Assembly (NCBI GenBank): GCA_963812085.1
Contig: CAWETL010000003.1
Location: 372,001-436,000 of the forward strand
Reading direction: 5' to 3'
Length of the DNA stretch: 64,000 bases
Source of the DNA: SPDF01 sp963812085
GTDB taxonomy: Bacteria; Gemmatimonadota; Gemmatimonadetes; Gemmatimonadales; GWC2-71-9
Shown: positions 42,490-50,438 of the stretch, piece by piece
How positions within the stretch are numbered: position 1 is the first letter of the stretch
Layout of the letters: each line of letters starts with the position of its first letter
The notes under the pieces: model-generated
Databases searched by the model: none
What the model saw: the letters and a program-made list of their open reading frames with translations, nothing else
What the model was told of the DNA's origin: nothing
Program-made: the position numbers and the translations under genes

Positions 42490-42508
42490 GGACGCCGGTG
42501 CGGCGTCC
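42490..42508 (-). other. Hairpin between prs and rplY
   Basis: GGACGCC/GGCGTCC, a perfect 7-bp stem with a 5-base loop, directly after the prs stop and 22 bases before rplY. No U-run. It could be partial terminator, an mRNA stabiliser or an L25 control site. Confidence 0.4.
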
Positions 42509-43462
42509 TCAATCGAACAGCGAGCTGACCGACTGGTCGCTGTGGGTGTAACCAATGGCCTTGGCCAGCAGGCCGGCGATGGACAGCACCGTGAGCCGCG
42601 AGAACTGCCGCTCCGGCGGAATCGCGATCGTGTTCGTGACCACCACTTCCTTGACCGGCGACGCCGTCAGCCGCTCCACCGCCGGGCCCGAGAGCAGCGC
42701 GTGCGTGGCGCAGCAGTAGACGTCGCGCGCGCCGAGCCGCTTCAAGGCATGCACCGCTTCGGACATCGTGCCGGCGGTGTCGATCATGTCGTCCGGGATG
42801 ACGCAGTCCCGGTCGTGCACCTCGCCCACCACGTTGACCACTTCGGCGATGTTGGCCGAGGGCCGCCGCTTGTCGATGATGGCCAGCGTGGCGTTGAGCC
42901 GCTTGGCGAATCCGCGCGCCATCTTGGCCGAGCCGACGTCGGGGGCAACCACCACCGGGTCCACCAGGCGCTTCTGCCGGAAATGGTTCACGAACGCCGG
43001 CGCCGCGTAGAGGTGGTCCACCGGCAGGTCGAAGAACCCCTGCATCTGGTGCTGGTGGAAGTCCATCCCGAGCACCCGGTCCGCCCCGGCCATCGTGATC
43101 ATGTTCGCGATGAGCCGGGCGCTGATCGCGACCCGCGGCTGATCCTTCCGGTCCTGCCGTGCGTAGCCGAAGTAGGGGATCACCGGGGTGACCCGCGCGG
43201 CGCTGGCCCGCTTGGCGGCGTCCATCAGGAGCAGGAGCTCCATCAGGTTGTCGGCCGGCGGGTTGGTGGGCTGGATGATGTACACATCCCGCCCGCGCAC
43301 GTTTTCATCGATCTTGACGAAGATTTCGCCGTCCGCAAAGCGCTTGATCGTCACCTTGCAGAGCGGTTGCCCGAGATGCTGCGCCACTTCCTCCGCGAGC
43401 GGCCGGTTGGCCGTGCCGCTGAGGAGCAACATCTGGCTGCGTTCGAGCGAAATCGACGCCAT
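42509..43462 (-). CDS. prs: Ribose-phosphate pyrophosphokinase
   Basis: Makes PRPP from ribose 5-phosphate and ATP for nucleotide, His and Trp synthesis. The 317-residue length is typical. Seen: KRFADGEIFVKIDENVRGRDVY, PYFGYARQDRKDQPR (catalytic flexible loop), DFHQHQMQGFFD and VIPDDMIDTAGTM (the PRPP-binding loop). Its promoter (TTGACT-18-TAGATT, extended to TAGATTTG) ends eight bases before the ATG, so the transcript is nearly leaderless. Confidence 0.96.
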   Translation of the reverse strand: MASISLERSQMLLLSGTANRPLAEEVAQHLGQPLCKVTIKRFADGEIFVKIDENVRGRDVYIIQPTNPPADNLMELLLLMDAAKRASAARVTPVIPYFGYARQDRKDQPRVAISARLIANMITMAGADRVLGMDFHQHQMQGFFDLPVDHLYAAPAFVNHFRQKRLVDPVVVAPDVGSAKMARGFAKRLNATLAIIDKRRPSANIAEVVNVVGEVHDRDCVIPDDMIDTAGTMSEAVHALKRLGARDVYCCATHALLSGPAVERLTASPVKEVVVTNTIAIPPERQFSRLTVLSIAGLLAKAIGYTHSDQSVSSLFD

Positions 43463-43470
43463 AGAGCCCT

Positions 43471-43502
43471 CAAATCTAACCGGGCGGAGCGGGGCGAGTC
43501 AA
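43471..43502 (-). promoter_or_regulatory. Promoter of prs (TTGACT ... TAGATTTG)
   Basis: TTGACT (43502-43497), 18 bases, TAGATT (43478-43473) extended to an exact TAnnTTTG ending at 43471, 8 bases before the start codon. The -35 hexamer supports it as a housekeeping promoter. Confidence 0.65.
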
Positions 43503-43537
43503 CTCACGGCGGGACAACATGATCGACACTTGGGGGA

Positions 43538-43608
43538 TTGGCCCTGGTGGATTCGAACCACCATTCGCAGATCCAAAGTCTGCTGTCCTGCCATTGGACG
43601 AAGGGCCA
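43538..43608 (-). tRNA. tRNA-Gln (anticodon TTG)
   Basis: 71-base cloverleaf on the minus strand. Acceptor TGGCCCT pairs with AGGGCCA, D stem GTCC/GGAC, anticodon stem GCAGA/TCTGC with loop CTTTGGA (anticodon TTG, reads CAA/CAG), T arm GGTGG-TTCGAAT-CCACC, discriminator A. The 3' CCA is not encoded and must be added by CCA transferase. Confidence 0.95.
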
Positions 43609-43615
43609 GCGCGAT

Positions 43616-43623
43616 CAAAGGTA
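43616..43623 (-). promoter_or_regulatory. Promoter element of tRNA-Gln (TACCTTTG)
   Basis: Exact TAnnTTTG ending 7 bases before the mature tRNA 5' end. Because the tRNA end is structurally fixed, it calibrates where transcription starts relative to this element. Confidence 0.6.
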
Positions 43624-43664
43624 AAGCATTGCGGACAAACGAGAAAGGAGCGAAGACCTGGCGC

Positions 43665-44543
43665 TCAGGACGGCTGGCCGGTCGAGCCGGCCGTCACTTC
43701 GATGACGCGCCCATGCTTCCGGCCGAGCATCATGACCGCGTCCGCCCGGTCGCCGATGGTGCGGTAGACGGCGACCAGCGAGGAGCCCGACCCGGTCATC
43801 CGGCAGAGGAGGGGATGGGTGGCGGCAAGGGCCTCGAACGCCGCCCGGACTGCCGGCCGCTTCGCAAAGACCGCCGCCTCGAAGTCGTTGCCCGCCATGC
43901 GGGCCACGTCGCCCCAGTTCCGGAGCGAATCGGGGTCCAGCGCGAGCCCGCCTCGGCGGGTTCCGGCGTCGCCCTGGTCGATCCAGGCATATGCCTCGGC
44001 GGTGGACACCCCGTCGGCCGGGACGAGGAGGAGCGCCGGCGCGGCCGGGAGCGGTGGAAGCCGGAGCATCCGTTCGCCATGACCCCATCCCAGCGCGAGG
44101 CGGGCCTCGCTCAGGAAGAACGGCACATCACTTCCCAGCCGCGCGGCGAACTGCAGGAGTTCGTGTCGGGGCACGGCGTTGCCGGCCAGTTGATTGGCGA
44201 GGATCAGGGCCGCGGCCCCGTCACTGGACCCGCCGCCGAGGCCCGCCTGGACTGGAATCTGTTTTTCGAGCGTGAGGTGGACGCCGAAGCGGCGTCCCGT
44301 CGCCTCCAGCACCATTTCCGCAGCCCGGACCACGAGGTTGTCGGCCGGGTTCCCCAACTCGGCGCCCCGCACCTCGATCGTGACGGCGGAGCCCGCCCGC
44401 CGCTCCGCCGTGAGGTCGTCGGCCAGGTCGAGCAGGCAGTACAGCGTCTCGATCCCGTGGTAGCCGCTCGTTTCCCGGGCCAGGACGCGGAGGAAGAGGT
44501 TGACCTTGGCGAACGCCTTCCGCTGCAGCGGTTCATCAGGCAT
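43665..44543 (-). CDS. ispE: 4-diphosphocytidyl-2-C-methyl-D-erythritol kinase
   Basis: GHMP kinase of the non-mevalonate isoprenoid pathway, 292 residues. It starts with AFAKVNLFLRVL and has the ATP-binding PVQAGLGGGSSDGAAAL and DVPFFL motifs and the late MTGSGSSLVAVY. ATG 44543 is chosen because it precedes the conserved start; it overlaps the upstream membrane-protein gene by eight bases. Confidence 0.93.
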   Translation of the reverse strand: MPDEPLQRKAFAKVNLFLRVLARETSGYHGIETLYCLLDLADDLTAERRAGSAVTIEVRGAELGNPADNLVVRAAEMVLEATGRRFGVHLTLEKQIPVQAGLGGGSSDGAAALILANQLAGNAVPRHELLQFAARLGSDVPFFLSEARLALGWGHGERMLRLPPLPAAPALLLVPADGVSTAEAYAWIDQGDAGTRRGGLALDPDSLRNWGDVARMAGNDFEAAVFAKRPAVRAAFEALAATHPLLCRMTGSGSSLVAVYRTIGDRADAVMMLGRKHGRVIEVTAGSTGQPS

Positions 44544-45555
44544 CCGCACCCTCCTCCCGGGTCGAGAGGCGGAACCCAAGTCCAGTCCGCGTGGCGGACC
44601 AGACGCCGAGCAGCGTGATCGGAATGAACGTGGTCAGGTGGTATCCGACGGCGTACGCGACGGCCTGGCTGGCGCCGATGCCGTAGATGGCGAGCACCGC
44701 GGTGATGGCGGCCTCGAAGGGGCCGACGTACCCCGGCGCCGAGGGGACCGCGATGCCGAAGGCCAGCACCCCCTGGAGCACCAGCGCGCCCGCAAAGTTC
44801 ACCGGGAGCTCGAAGGCCTGGAAGGCGAGGTAGAAGGACAGGGCGTTCACCAGCCAGAGGATCACCGACCACGCTGCCACACCGGCGAACCTCGCGGGCG
44901 AGCGCAGGACGCTCAGCCCCTGGCGGATGCCCTCAATCAGTTCGATCAGCCGGAGGGCCACACGGTCCGACGGCACGACGGCGCGGACGACCTTCTCGGC
45001 AGCGAGCGGAAAGGCCACGACCAGTCCGGCAATGACCAGGCCCGCCGCCGCGACGAGGCCGGCCATCGTGGTCACGCGCTGAACGGGGACGCCGGCGACC
45101 GTCAGGCCCGCCGGCATCCCGGGCAGGAGCAGCGCCACGGCGAGGAGCCCGACCACTGTCAGGGCGTCGAAGACGCGTTCGACCGCCACCGATGCGAGGG
45201 AGGTGCTGAGGCGGGCGCCGGTCAGCCGGCTCGCCGCCACCGTCCGCACCACCTCGCCGGCCCGGAACGGCAGGAGGTTGTTCGCGGCGAAGCCCATCGC
45301 GATGGCGTGCCAGAGCGGGAGCCAGGGGTAGGGTCCGCCGTCTTCCCGGCGGAGGAGCAGGCGCCACCGGAAGAGGCGGAGTGGAAAGAGCGACGTGGCC
45401 GTGAGCACCGCGGCGGCCAACCAGGCGATCCGGACGCGCGCGAGGAAGCCGATGGCTTCCTTCAGGTCGACGTCGCGGAAGGCCCACCAGAGCAGGAGGG
45501 CCGAGAGGGTGACGGCGAGGAGTCCCTGCCACGCCCGATGGCGCGAAACGCTCAA
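44536..45555 (-). CDS. Lysylphosphatidylglycerol-synthase-TM/flippase-like membrane protein
   Basis: A 339-residue integral membrane protein of the UPF0104/AglD-type family (MprF-like transmembrane region without the synthase domain). About eight helices are visible. Family landmarks: FRWRLLLR, NNLLPFRAGEVVRTVAASR, SVAVERVFDAL, then VPSAPGYVGPFEAAITAVL. It probably moves or flips a lipid; the substrate is unknown. TTG at 45555 overlaps the stop of the preceding gene (TTGA). Confidence 0.83.
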   Translation of the reverse strand: MSVSRHRAWQGLLAVTLSALLLWWAFRDVDLKEAIGFLARVRIAWLAAAVLTATSLFPLRLFRWRLLLRREDGGPYPWLPLWHAIAMGFAANNLLPFRAGEVVRTVAASRLTGARLSTSLASVAVERVFDALTVVGLLAVALLLPGMPAGLTVAGVPVQRVTTMAGLVAAAGLVIAGLVVAFPLAAEKVVRAVVPSDRVALRLIELIEGIRQGLSVLRSPARFAGVAAWSVILWLVNALSFYLAFQAFELPVNFAGALVLQGVLAFGIAVPSAPGYVGPFEAAITAVLAIYGIGASQAVAYAVGYHLTTFIPITLLGVWSATRTGLGFRLSTREEGADA

Positions 45556-47234
45556 GCGGAGCGCTCGAGCGCCAGCGGGACGAGGTCGAGCAGCTCGTCG
45601 AGCAGGGGCCGGATGGCTTGCAGGCTGGCCCCGTCGCGGAGCCGTGCCGTGAGGTCGTGGCGGATCTCCGCGGCCCGGCGCAGGGCGGCCTGTCCGCGGT
45701 AGAGCAGGGCGTCGATCTCGATCACGTCGTCATCCACGGCCGCGGGGCGCGGCGCGGTCGGCGGCGCGGGCTTCCCACCGCCGTTGGCTGCTGCCTCGTC
45801 CGCGACGGCGCGCGGGAGCGCCGCCTCCTGGGAGAGCCGGGCGTAGGTGAGGAAGCTTCCCGCGAGCGAGGCGTCTTCCGCCGCGGCGGGTGGAGCAGGG
45901 GCGGGGGCAGGCGCGGTGGCCGACGGCGCCACCGACTCGATCGGGACGATGTCGTCGTCCGGTGCCAGCGACTCGATCGGCACGATGACGCCCCCGGTCG
46001 GCGCGGCGAGCTGGGTGGAGAGCTCGGCGAGCGTCGCGGACGCCTGCGCGGCGTCGCTGGCAGGGCCCAGGTTTCGCACCAACGCGCCCGCGGCGCGGAG
46101 CACGCGCGCGAACTCCGCCGGCTCCGCGGCGGCTGAACCGCTGACGACCGACAGGCGCGCGGCGCGTCCAAACGCAGCCAGCGCCGGGCCGACACCGACG
46201 GCGGCGCCGATCCGCGCCGAGTCGAGGGCGCCGCTCAGGCTGAAGAAGCGGAGATTGCGCTGTGCGGCGGTGCCGGCGCGCTCGACCTCGTCGGCGGCCT
46301 GGGCCAGGTACTCGCCGTGGGTCAGGAGCTCCACGGACCCGAGCGAGACCGGGCGGGGCGCTTCCACGGTCGTTCCCGCCCGGACCACACTCGCCTCGCC
46401 GTCGGGGCAGAGCGTGGCGATGTCCACCACGTCGCGGTCATCCGCGAGCCGCAGGAGGAGCAGCTCGGCAAACCGCTCCGCCTCGACGGCCTCCACGTCC
46501 GGACGCCCCAGGTCCGCCACGTCCTTCGAGGCGCGGGTCAGTGCCTGCGCGGCCGCCTCGAAGACTTCGTCGATGCCGGCGGGAGGCGCCCAGGTCCGGA
46601 GGAGATCGCCGACGGCGAGTTCCAGGCTGTCGAGCAGTTCGGGGAGGGGGGCCAGGTCGGCCAGGGCGGCAAGGCCCCGGAGCGACTGCATGCGGCGAAG
46701 GATGTTGTGCAGCGGGTCGCGGGCGCCGGGGTCGGCGGCCAGGGCGCGGGCCGCGCGGTCGAGCGCGCTCGCCACCAGCGCCCCCTCGCGGGCCACGAAG
46801 GCGCGCACACCGGCGTTGAGTTCTCCGCGCGTGCGGGCCGGGCCGGGGCGGCTCCCTTCCGGGGGCCGGCCGCTGATCGACTCGAGCGACTGGGAGAGCC
46901 GGTCGGCGCGGGCGCTGTCGTCGGCGTCCCACTGCCGCGCCTGCCGGACCAGCAGCTTGAGGTCGTCCACCGCCTGGCCGACCACTTCGGCCATGACGGT
47001 GTCCCACTCCCGTGCGTGCTCGCGATACGATCGCGCCACGCCTTCCAGCGCCCCGGCGGCGCGGGTGATTTCCGGCTGGTTGGCCATGAGGGCGGAGCCC
47101 CGGAGGGCGCGCGCGTAGCGCACGAACTCCTCCGCCGACGGGCCGCCCGGGGTGGCGGCCAGCCGGGCCAGCCGTTCCAGGTACTCGCCGGCTTCCAGCG
47201 CGAAGAAATCAGACGGGCCGAGGGGAGTGGGCAT
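45552..47234 (-). CDS. Hpt-like helical protein with degenerate phosphotransfer sites
   Basis: A 560-residue, mostly helical, Ala-rich soluble protein. The N-terminal segment EEFVRYARALRGSALMANQ has the shape of an Hpt phosphotransfer helix (normally AHTLKGSA), but the phospho-accepting His is replaced by Arg. Similar helices at about residues 182-215 (RRMQSLRGLAALADL) and 335-370 (LRFFSLSGALDSARI) also lack it. A repeated IVPIES-[LV]AP linker precedes a Pro/Ala-rich stretch and a helical tail. It might be a scaffold derived from CheA-type multi-Hpt proteins, which is an inference. Its own promoter element (TACTTTGA) lies six bases before the ATG. Confidence 0.62.
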   Translation of the reverse strand: MPTPLGPSDFFALEAGEYLERLARLAATPGGPSAEEFVRYARALRGSALMANQPEITRAAGALEGVARSYREHAREWDTVMAEVVGQAVDDLKLLVRQARQWDADDSARADRLSQSLESISGRPPEGSRPGPARTRGELNAGVRAFVAREGALVASALDRAARALAADPGARDPLHNILRRMQSLRGLAALADLAPLPELLDSLELAVGDLLRTWAPPAGIDEVFEAAAQALTRASKDVADLGRPDVEAVEAERFAELLLLRLADDRDVVDIATLCPDGEASVVRAGTTVEAPRPVSLGSVELLTHGEYLAQAADEVERAGTAAQRNLRFFSLSGALDSARIGAAVGVGPALAAFGRAARLSVVSGSAAAEPAEFARVLRAAGALVRNLGPASDAAQASATLAELSTQLAAPTGGVIVPIESLAPDDDIVPIESVAPSATAPAPAPAPPAAAEDASLAGSFLTYARLSQEAALPRAVADEAAANGGGKPAPPTAPRPAAVDDDVIEIDALLYRGQAALRRAAEIRHDLTARLRDGASLQAIRPLLDELLDLVPLALERSA

Positions 47235-47240
47235 CAGGTC

Positions 47241-47248
47241 TCAAAGTA
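47241..47248 (-). promoter_or_regulatory. Candidate promoter element of the Hpt-like gene (TACTTTGA)
   Basis: Variant of the recurrent element (TAnnTTGA), 6 bases before the ATG in the 48-base gap after pdxJ. Confidence 0.4.
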
Positions 47249-47282
47249 GGGTGTGGAGGGGCGGCGGGAAAGGTGAGGGGGC

Positions 47283-48014
47283 TCAGGGAGCGCGCCGCGC
47301 CATCCCCACCAGGCGCTTCATCTCGCGGACGGCGGCCTCCATCCCGTCGAACACTGCCCGGCTGACGATGCTGTGCCCGATGTTGAGCTCCTCGATCTCG
47401 GCCACCGCCGCGACGGGCCCGACATTGAGATAGGTCAGGCCGTGTCCCGCGTGGACCGCCAGGCCGAGATCCGCCGCATGCCGCGCGGCGGAGGCGAGGT
47501 GGTCGAGGGCGCCCGGGCCTTCCCTCCAGCGCCTGGCGTAGTCTCCCGTGTGGAGTTCGATGGCGGGGACCCCGAGGTCCTTGGCGGCGTCGATCACGTC
47601 GAGGTCCGGGTCGATGAAGAGGCTGACGCGGCAGCCGGCCTCGTCGAGGCGGCGGATGCCGTCCCGGAGCCGGGCGTCGCGGGAGCTGACCCGGAGCCCT
47701 CCTTCGGTGGTCACCTCCTCCCGGCGCTCCGGCACCAGCGTGGCCTGGAACGGCCGGAGGCGGCACGCCAGCGACACGATCTCCTCGCTCAGCGCCAGTT
47801 CGAGGTTGATCGGGCAGGTGAGCCCACCCGCGAGGGCCACGACGTCGGCGTCCTGGATGTGCCGGCGGTCCTCGCGCAGGTGCACGGTGATGCCGTCGGC
47901 GCCGCCGGCCACGGCATGCCGCGCGGCGTGCAGCGGGTCGGGCTCGTCGGTGCGCCGTGCCTGCCGGATCGTCGCGACGTGGTCGATGTTGATGTACAGC
48001 CTGACTGGCGTCAT
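47283..48014 (-). CDS. pdxJ: Pyridoxine 5'-phosphate synthase
   Basis: Condenses 3-amino-1-hydroxyacetone phosphate with deoxyxylulose 5-phosphate to pyridoxine 5'-phosphate (DXP-dependent vitamin B6 route). The 243-residue TIM barrel starts RLYINIDHVATIRQARR, with GGADGITVHLREDRRHI, FIDPDLDVIDAAKDLG, IELHTGDYA and HAGHGLTYLNV. It shares the DXP precursor with the isoprenoid route served by ispE. ATG 48014 gives the standard start. Confidence 0.96.
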   Translation of the reverse strand: MTPVRLYINIDHVATIRQARRTDEPDPLHAARHAVAGGADGITVHLREDRRHIQDADVVALAGGLTCPINLELALSEEIVSLACRLRPFQATLVPERREEVTTEGGLRVSSRDARLRDGIRRLDEAGCRVSLFIDPDLDVIDAAKDLGVPAIELHTGDYARRWREGPGALDHLASAARHAADLGLAVHAGHGLTYLNVGPVAAVAEIEELNIGHSIVSRAVFDGMEAAVREMKRLVGMARRAP

Positions 48015-48044
48015 TGCTCGCACTCCGCGCGGCGTTTACGTTTG
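48014..48044 (+). promoter_or_regulatory. Candidate promoter of the small lipoprotein gene
   Basis: TTGCTC (48014-48019), 17 bases, TACGTT (48037-48042) extended to the exact TACGTTTG element; 29 bases before the GTG start at 48074. Confidence 0.5.
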
Positions 48045-48073
48045 TTGCAGTCCCTTCACAAGGCGGCTCGCCC

Positions 48074-48532
48074 GTGACCATTCGCTGGATTCCCGCCCTG
48101 CTTCTCGCCGCGGCCTGTGCCGGCGGCAGCAGCAGCGCCGCTCCCGCGCCCAATCGCACGCCGGAGTCCACCGTCACGGCCTTCCTGGCGGCCGCGCGTG
48201 ACACCAACGTGATCAAGATGGCCGATTTGTGGGGCGGTCCGTCGGGGCCAGCCGGCCAGACCAAGCAGCCGTCGGATTACGAGAAGCGCATCCGGATCAT
48301 GCAGGTGTACCTGGTCAGTGATTCCGCCAAGGTGGCCGGAACCGGGTCGGTGGACGGCCATCCCGACCAGACGATGGTCACCATGAGGATCTTCCGGGGC
48401 AAATGCACGAACCTGGTGCCCTTCGTCCTCGGGAAATGGAAGGGCGGCTACCTGGTCCAGAACGTCGATGTGTCGGCGGCCGGCAACCCGGCCAAGCCCT
48501 GCGACGACAACGGGAACCCGATCGCCGGCTGA
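48074..48532 (+). CDS. Small lipoprotein of unknown function
   Basis: I do not recognise this 152-residue protein. It has a lipoprotein signal peptide (WIPALLLAAAC) and a Ser/Ala/Pro linker. The compact domain, with ESTVTAFLAAARDTNVIKMADLWG and the C-terminal GGYLVQNVDVSA, recalls NTF2-like or Lumazine-binding small folds. Two cysteines (GKCTNL, KPCDDNG) could form a disulfide. GTG 48074 is chosen for the signal peptide and its position after the promoter element. Confidence 0.72.
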   Translation: MTIRWIPALLLAAACAGGSSSAAPAPNRTPESTVTAFLAAARDTNVIKMADLWGGPSGPAGQTKQPSDYEKRIRIMQVYLVSDSAKVAGTGSVDGHPDQTMVTMRIFRGKCTNLVPFVLGKWKGGYLVQNVDVSAAGNPAKPCDDNGNPIAG

Positions 48533-48543
48533 GGTGTTCGAGG

Positions 48544-48948
48544 TCAGGCCTCGGTGAGCTCGATGAGGATGCCCGCCGTGGATTTCGGGTGGAGGAACGC
48601 GATTCGGCACCCGCCGGCACCAGTCCGGGGCGTTTCGTCCACCAGCCGGTAGCCGGCGGCCCGCGCTTCGGTCAGGGCGGCGTCGAGGTCGGGCACGCGG
48701 TAACAGACGTGGTGGATCCCGGGCCCGCGCCGGGCCAGGAACCGGGCGATCGGCGACTCGGGGTCGGTGGGCTGGAGCAACTCGACTTCCGACTCACCGA
48801 AGGGCAGGGAAACGATCATCGCGCCGTCGGACGCCTCGGCGGGATGCGGCGCCAGGCCGAGGACGTCGCGATAGAACCGAAGGGCCTCGCCGATGTCCTC
48901 CACGGCGATCCCGATGTGGGCAATGCGAGGGGCGTCCGGCACGGGCAC
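48544..48948 (-). CDS. mce: Methylmalonyl-CoA epimerase
   Basis: Interconverts (R)- and (S)-methylmalonyl-CoA in propionate/odd-chain metabolism. The 134-residue vicinal-oxygen-chelate protein has AHIGIAVEDIGEALRFYRDVLG, ESEVELLQPTDPESPIARFL, GIHHVCYRV and the closing GILIELTEA, with metal-ligand His and Glu residues in place. The mutase genes are not in the window. GTG start. Confidence 0.88.
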   Translation of the reverse strand: MPVPDAPRIAHIGIAVEDIGEALRFYRDVLGLAPHPAEASDGAMIVSLPFGESEVELLQPTDPESPIARFLARRGPGIHHVCYRVPDLDAALTEARAAGYRLVDETPRTGAGGCRIAFLHPKSTAGILIELTEA

Positions 48949-48975
48949 TCCGGCGTTGCTGGGTGGAAGCAGTCA

Positions 48976-48983
48976 CAAAGCTA
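48976..48983 (-). promoter_or_regulatory. Candidate promoter element of mce (TAGCTTTG)
   Basis: Exact TAnnTTTG, 27 bases before the mce start codon, in the 88-base divergent gap with trxA. Confidence 0.45.
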
Positions 48984-49036
48984 ACTGCGGGACGCGCCGA
49001 CGCGCACCCCGCCGCACTCCTGGAAGGTGGGAATAC

Positions 49037-49369
49037 ATGGGGCAGCATACCGTTGACGTGACCGAGAGCACGTTCGCCGCGCAGGTCGAGCAGCAGCAGG
49101 GCCTGGTGCTGGTCGATTTCTGGGCCACCTGGTGCGGTCCGTGCCAGATCATCGCGCCGGTCCTCGACCAGCTGGCGAAGGACTACGCCGGCAAGGTCCG
49201 CGTGACCAAGCTCGACGTGGACGCGAACCCGCGGATTTCCGCGCGGTTCAACATCCGCTCGATCCCGGCGCTCCTCTTCTTCAAGAACGGCAAGCACGTG
49301 GACACCGTGATCGGCGCCGTTCCCAAGCCGGCGATCGAGACGAAGATCCAGCACCACCTCGCGGCGTAA
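49037..49369 (+). CDS. trxA: Thioredoxin
   Basis: A 110-residue cytoplasmic thioredoxin without a signal peptide. The redox motif WCGPC has Cys33 and Cys36. DVDANPRISARFNIRSIPALLFFKNG contains the cis-proline segment (SIPALLFFKNG). GGAAGGTGGG precedes the ATG. Confidence 0.96.
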   Translation: MGQHTVDVTESTFAAQVEQQQGLVLVDFWATWCGPCQIIAPVLDQLAKDYAGKVRVTKLDVDANPRISARFNIRSIPALLFFKNGKHVDTVIGAVPKPAIETKIQHHLAA

Positions 49370-49405
49370 GTCGCCGCTGACGGGGCCGTCCGGACGGGCG
49401 GCCCC
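49361..49405 (+). other. Two adjacent hairpins after trxA
   Basis: GCGGCG/CGCCGC (49361-49377, spanning the trxA stop) and GGGGCCG/CGGCCCC (49382-49405). Neither has a U-run; they may slow or partly terminate transcription before the next gene. Confidence 0.4.
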
Positions 49406-49421
49406 ACCCCGCCGAGGGTCT

Positions 49422-50438
49422 ATGCGCGTCAGCGGTACCCGTCTGCTCCACTCCGCCATCCGGCTCAGCGACGTCGCGTTTCCGGCCTCGGAAATCCTGC
49501 TGGCGCGCACCCGCCTGATCTACGTCCACCTCGACAACCTCCTTTCGTTCGCCAAGCGGGATCGTGACGGGAAGGTGGACGCCTATTTCCTCGGCTACCT
49601 GCCCGACGAGTTGATCCTCCTCTTCTTCCAGAAGGGCGAACTGGTCACCGCGGCCGGCATCGGGGCTGCGCAGCGCAGCGTCCTGCCGGTGGCGGAAGCG
49701 GTCCGCCGGCTGAAGGCGGACCCGGAGCGGGGCGAGGCGACGTACTGCGCCGCCCCGCTGGCGCAACTCGAGCTGATGTACGAGGCTTGCGCCGCGCCGG
49801 CGGAGCCGTGGGTCGTGGACTCCAAGCATCCCGAGTTGATCTTCCCGCGCGTCGCGGAGGAGTCGCTGACCGGGGCCCTCGAAATCGTGTCCAACGGCCG
49901 GGTGAACTACCTGCAGTTCGAGAAGGGCAAGTTCAGCGGCGGCTTCCTGTACGCGCGGCCCGAGAAGACGCCGCTGCCGGCCTACATCGAAGGGCTCTTC
50001 CAGCCCGGCCCCGACGGCGTGTCGCCGGCGCTCTCGGTGTGCGGCGTGCCGCCCGGGGCGGGGTTGCAGGTGCAGGCGCTGCCCTCCCAGATCCGGATGT
50101 ATCGCGAAATCTTTGCCCGCGTCACACAGGCCATCGAGGCCGAACTTCCCGCCGACGGTCCCCGGCGGGTAGACCGGATCACCAGCAGGCTGCTCCCCGA
50201 CCTGCCCTCGCTCAGAAATCTGCTGCCATCGAACGGGGGAGACCCGTCGGCGGTCGCGATTCCCGCCAGCGAACTCACCGCCCACCTGGCCAGCTGGACC
50301 GGCGCCCTCCTCGGCGAGGTCGAGGTCGTGTCGCCTGGCGCGGGGCCGCGCATCCTCAAGGACGCCACCCGCGACCAGCGACACCTGCTGCAGGCCGCGG
50401 GGTTCTACGGACATTTCCCGTGGAGCCTCAACTGGTAG
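49422..50438 (+). CDS. Conserved-looking protein of unknown function
   Basis: I cannot assign this 338-residue soluble protein. It has no signal peptide or membrane helix. The first half (RLIYVHLDNLLSFAKRD, YLPDELILLFFQKGELV) and the middle (TGALEIVSNGRVNYLQFEKG, then FSGGFLYARPE) read like a mixed alpha/beta effector fold of the DUF4388 or roadblock-like kind, in which a GRVNYLQFEKGKFSGG strand pair is common. That is only a hint. It overlaps rsmI by 19 bases and so heads the long overlapping gene run. Confidence 0.6.
   Translation: MRVSGTRLLHSAIRLSDVAFPASEILLARTRLIYVHLDNLLSFAKRDRDGKVDAYFLGYLPDELILLFFQKGELVTAAGIGAAQRSVLPVAEAVRRLKADPERGEATYCAAPLAQLELMYEACAAPAEPWVVDSKHPELIFPRVAEESLTGALEIVSNGRVNYLQFEKGKFSGGFLYARPEKTPLPAYIEGLFQPGPDGVSPALSVCGVPPGAGLQVQALPSQIRMYREIFARVTQAIEAELPADGPRRVDRITSRLLPDLPSLRNLLPSNGGDPSAVAIPASELTAHLASWTGALLGEVEVVSPGAGPRILKDATRDQRHLLQAAGFYGHFPWSLNW

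Noticed and set aside
45930..45985. Short tandem repeat encoding IVPIES-[LV]AP in the Hpt-like gene
   Set aside because: Only two copies, within a low-complexity linker; probably a local duplication without a separate function.
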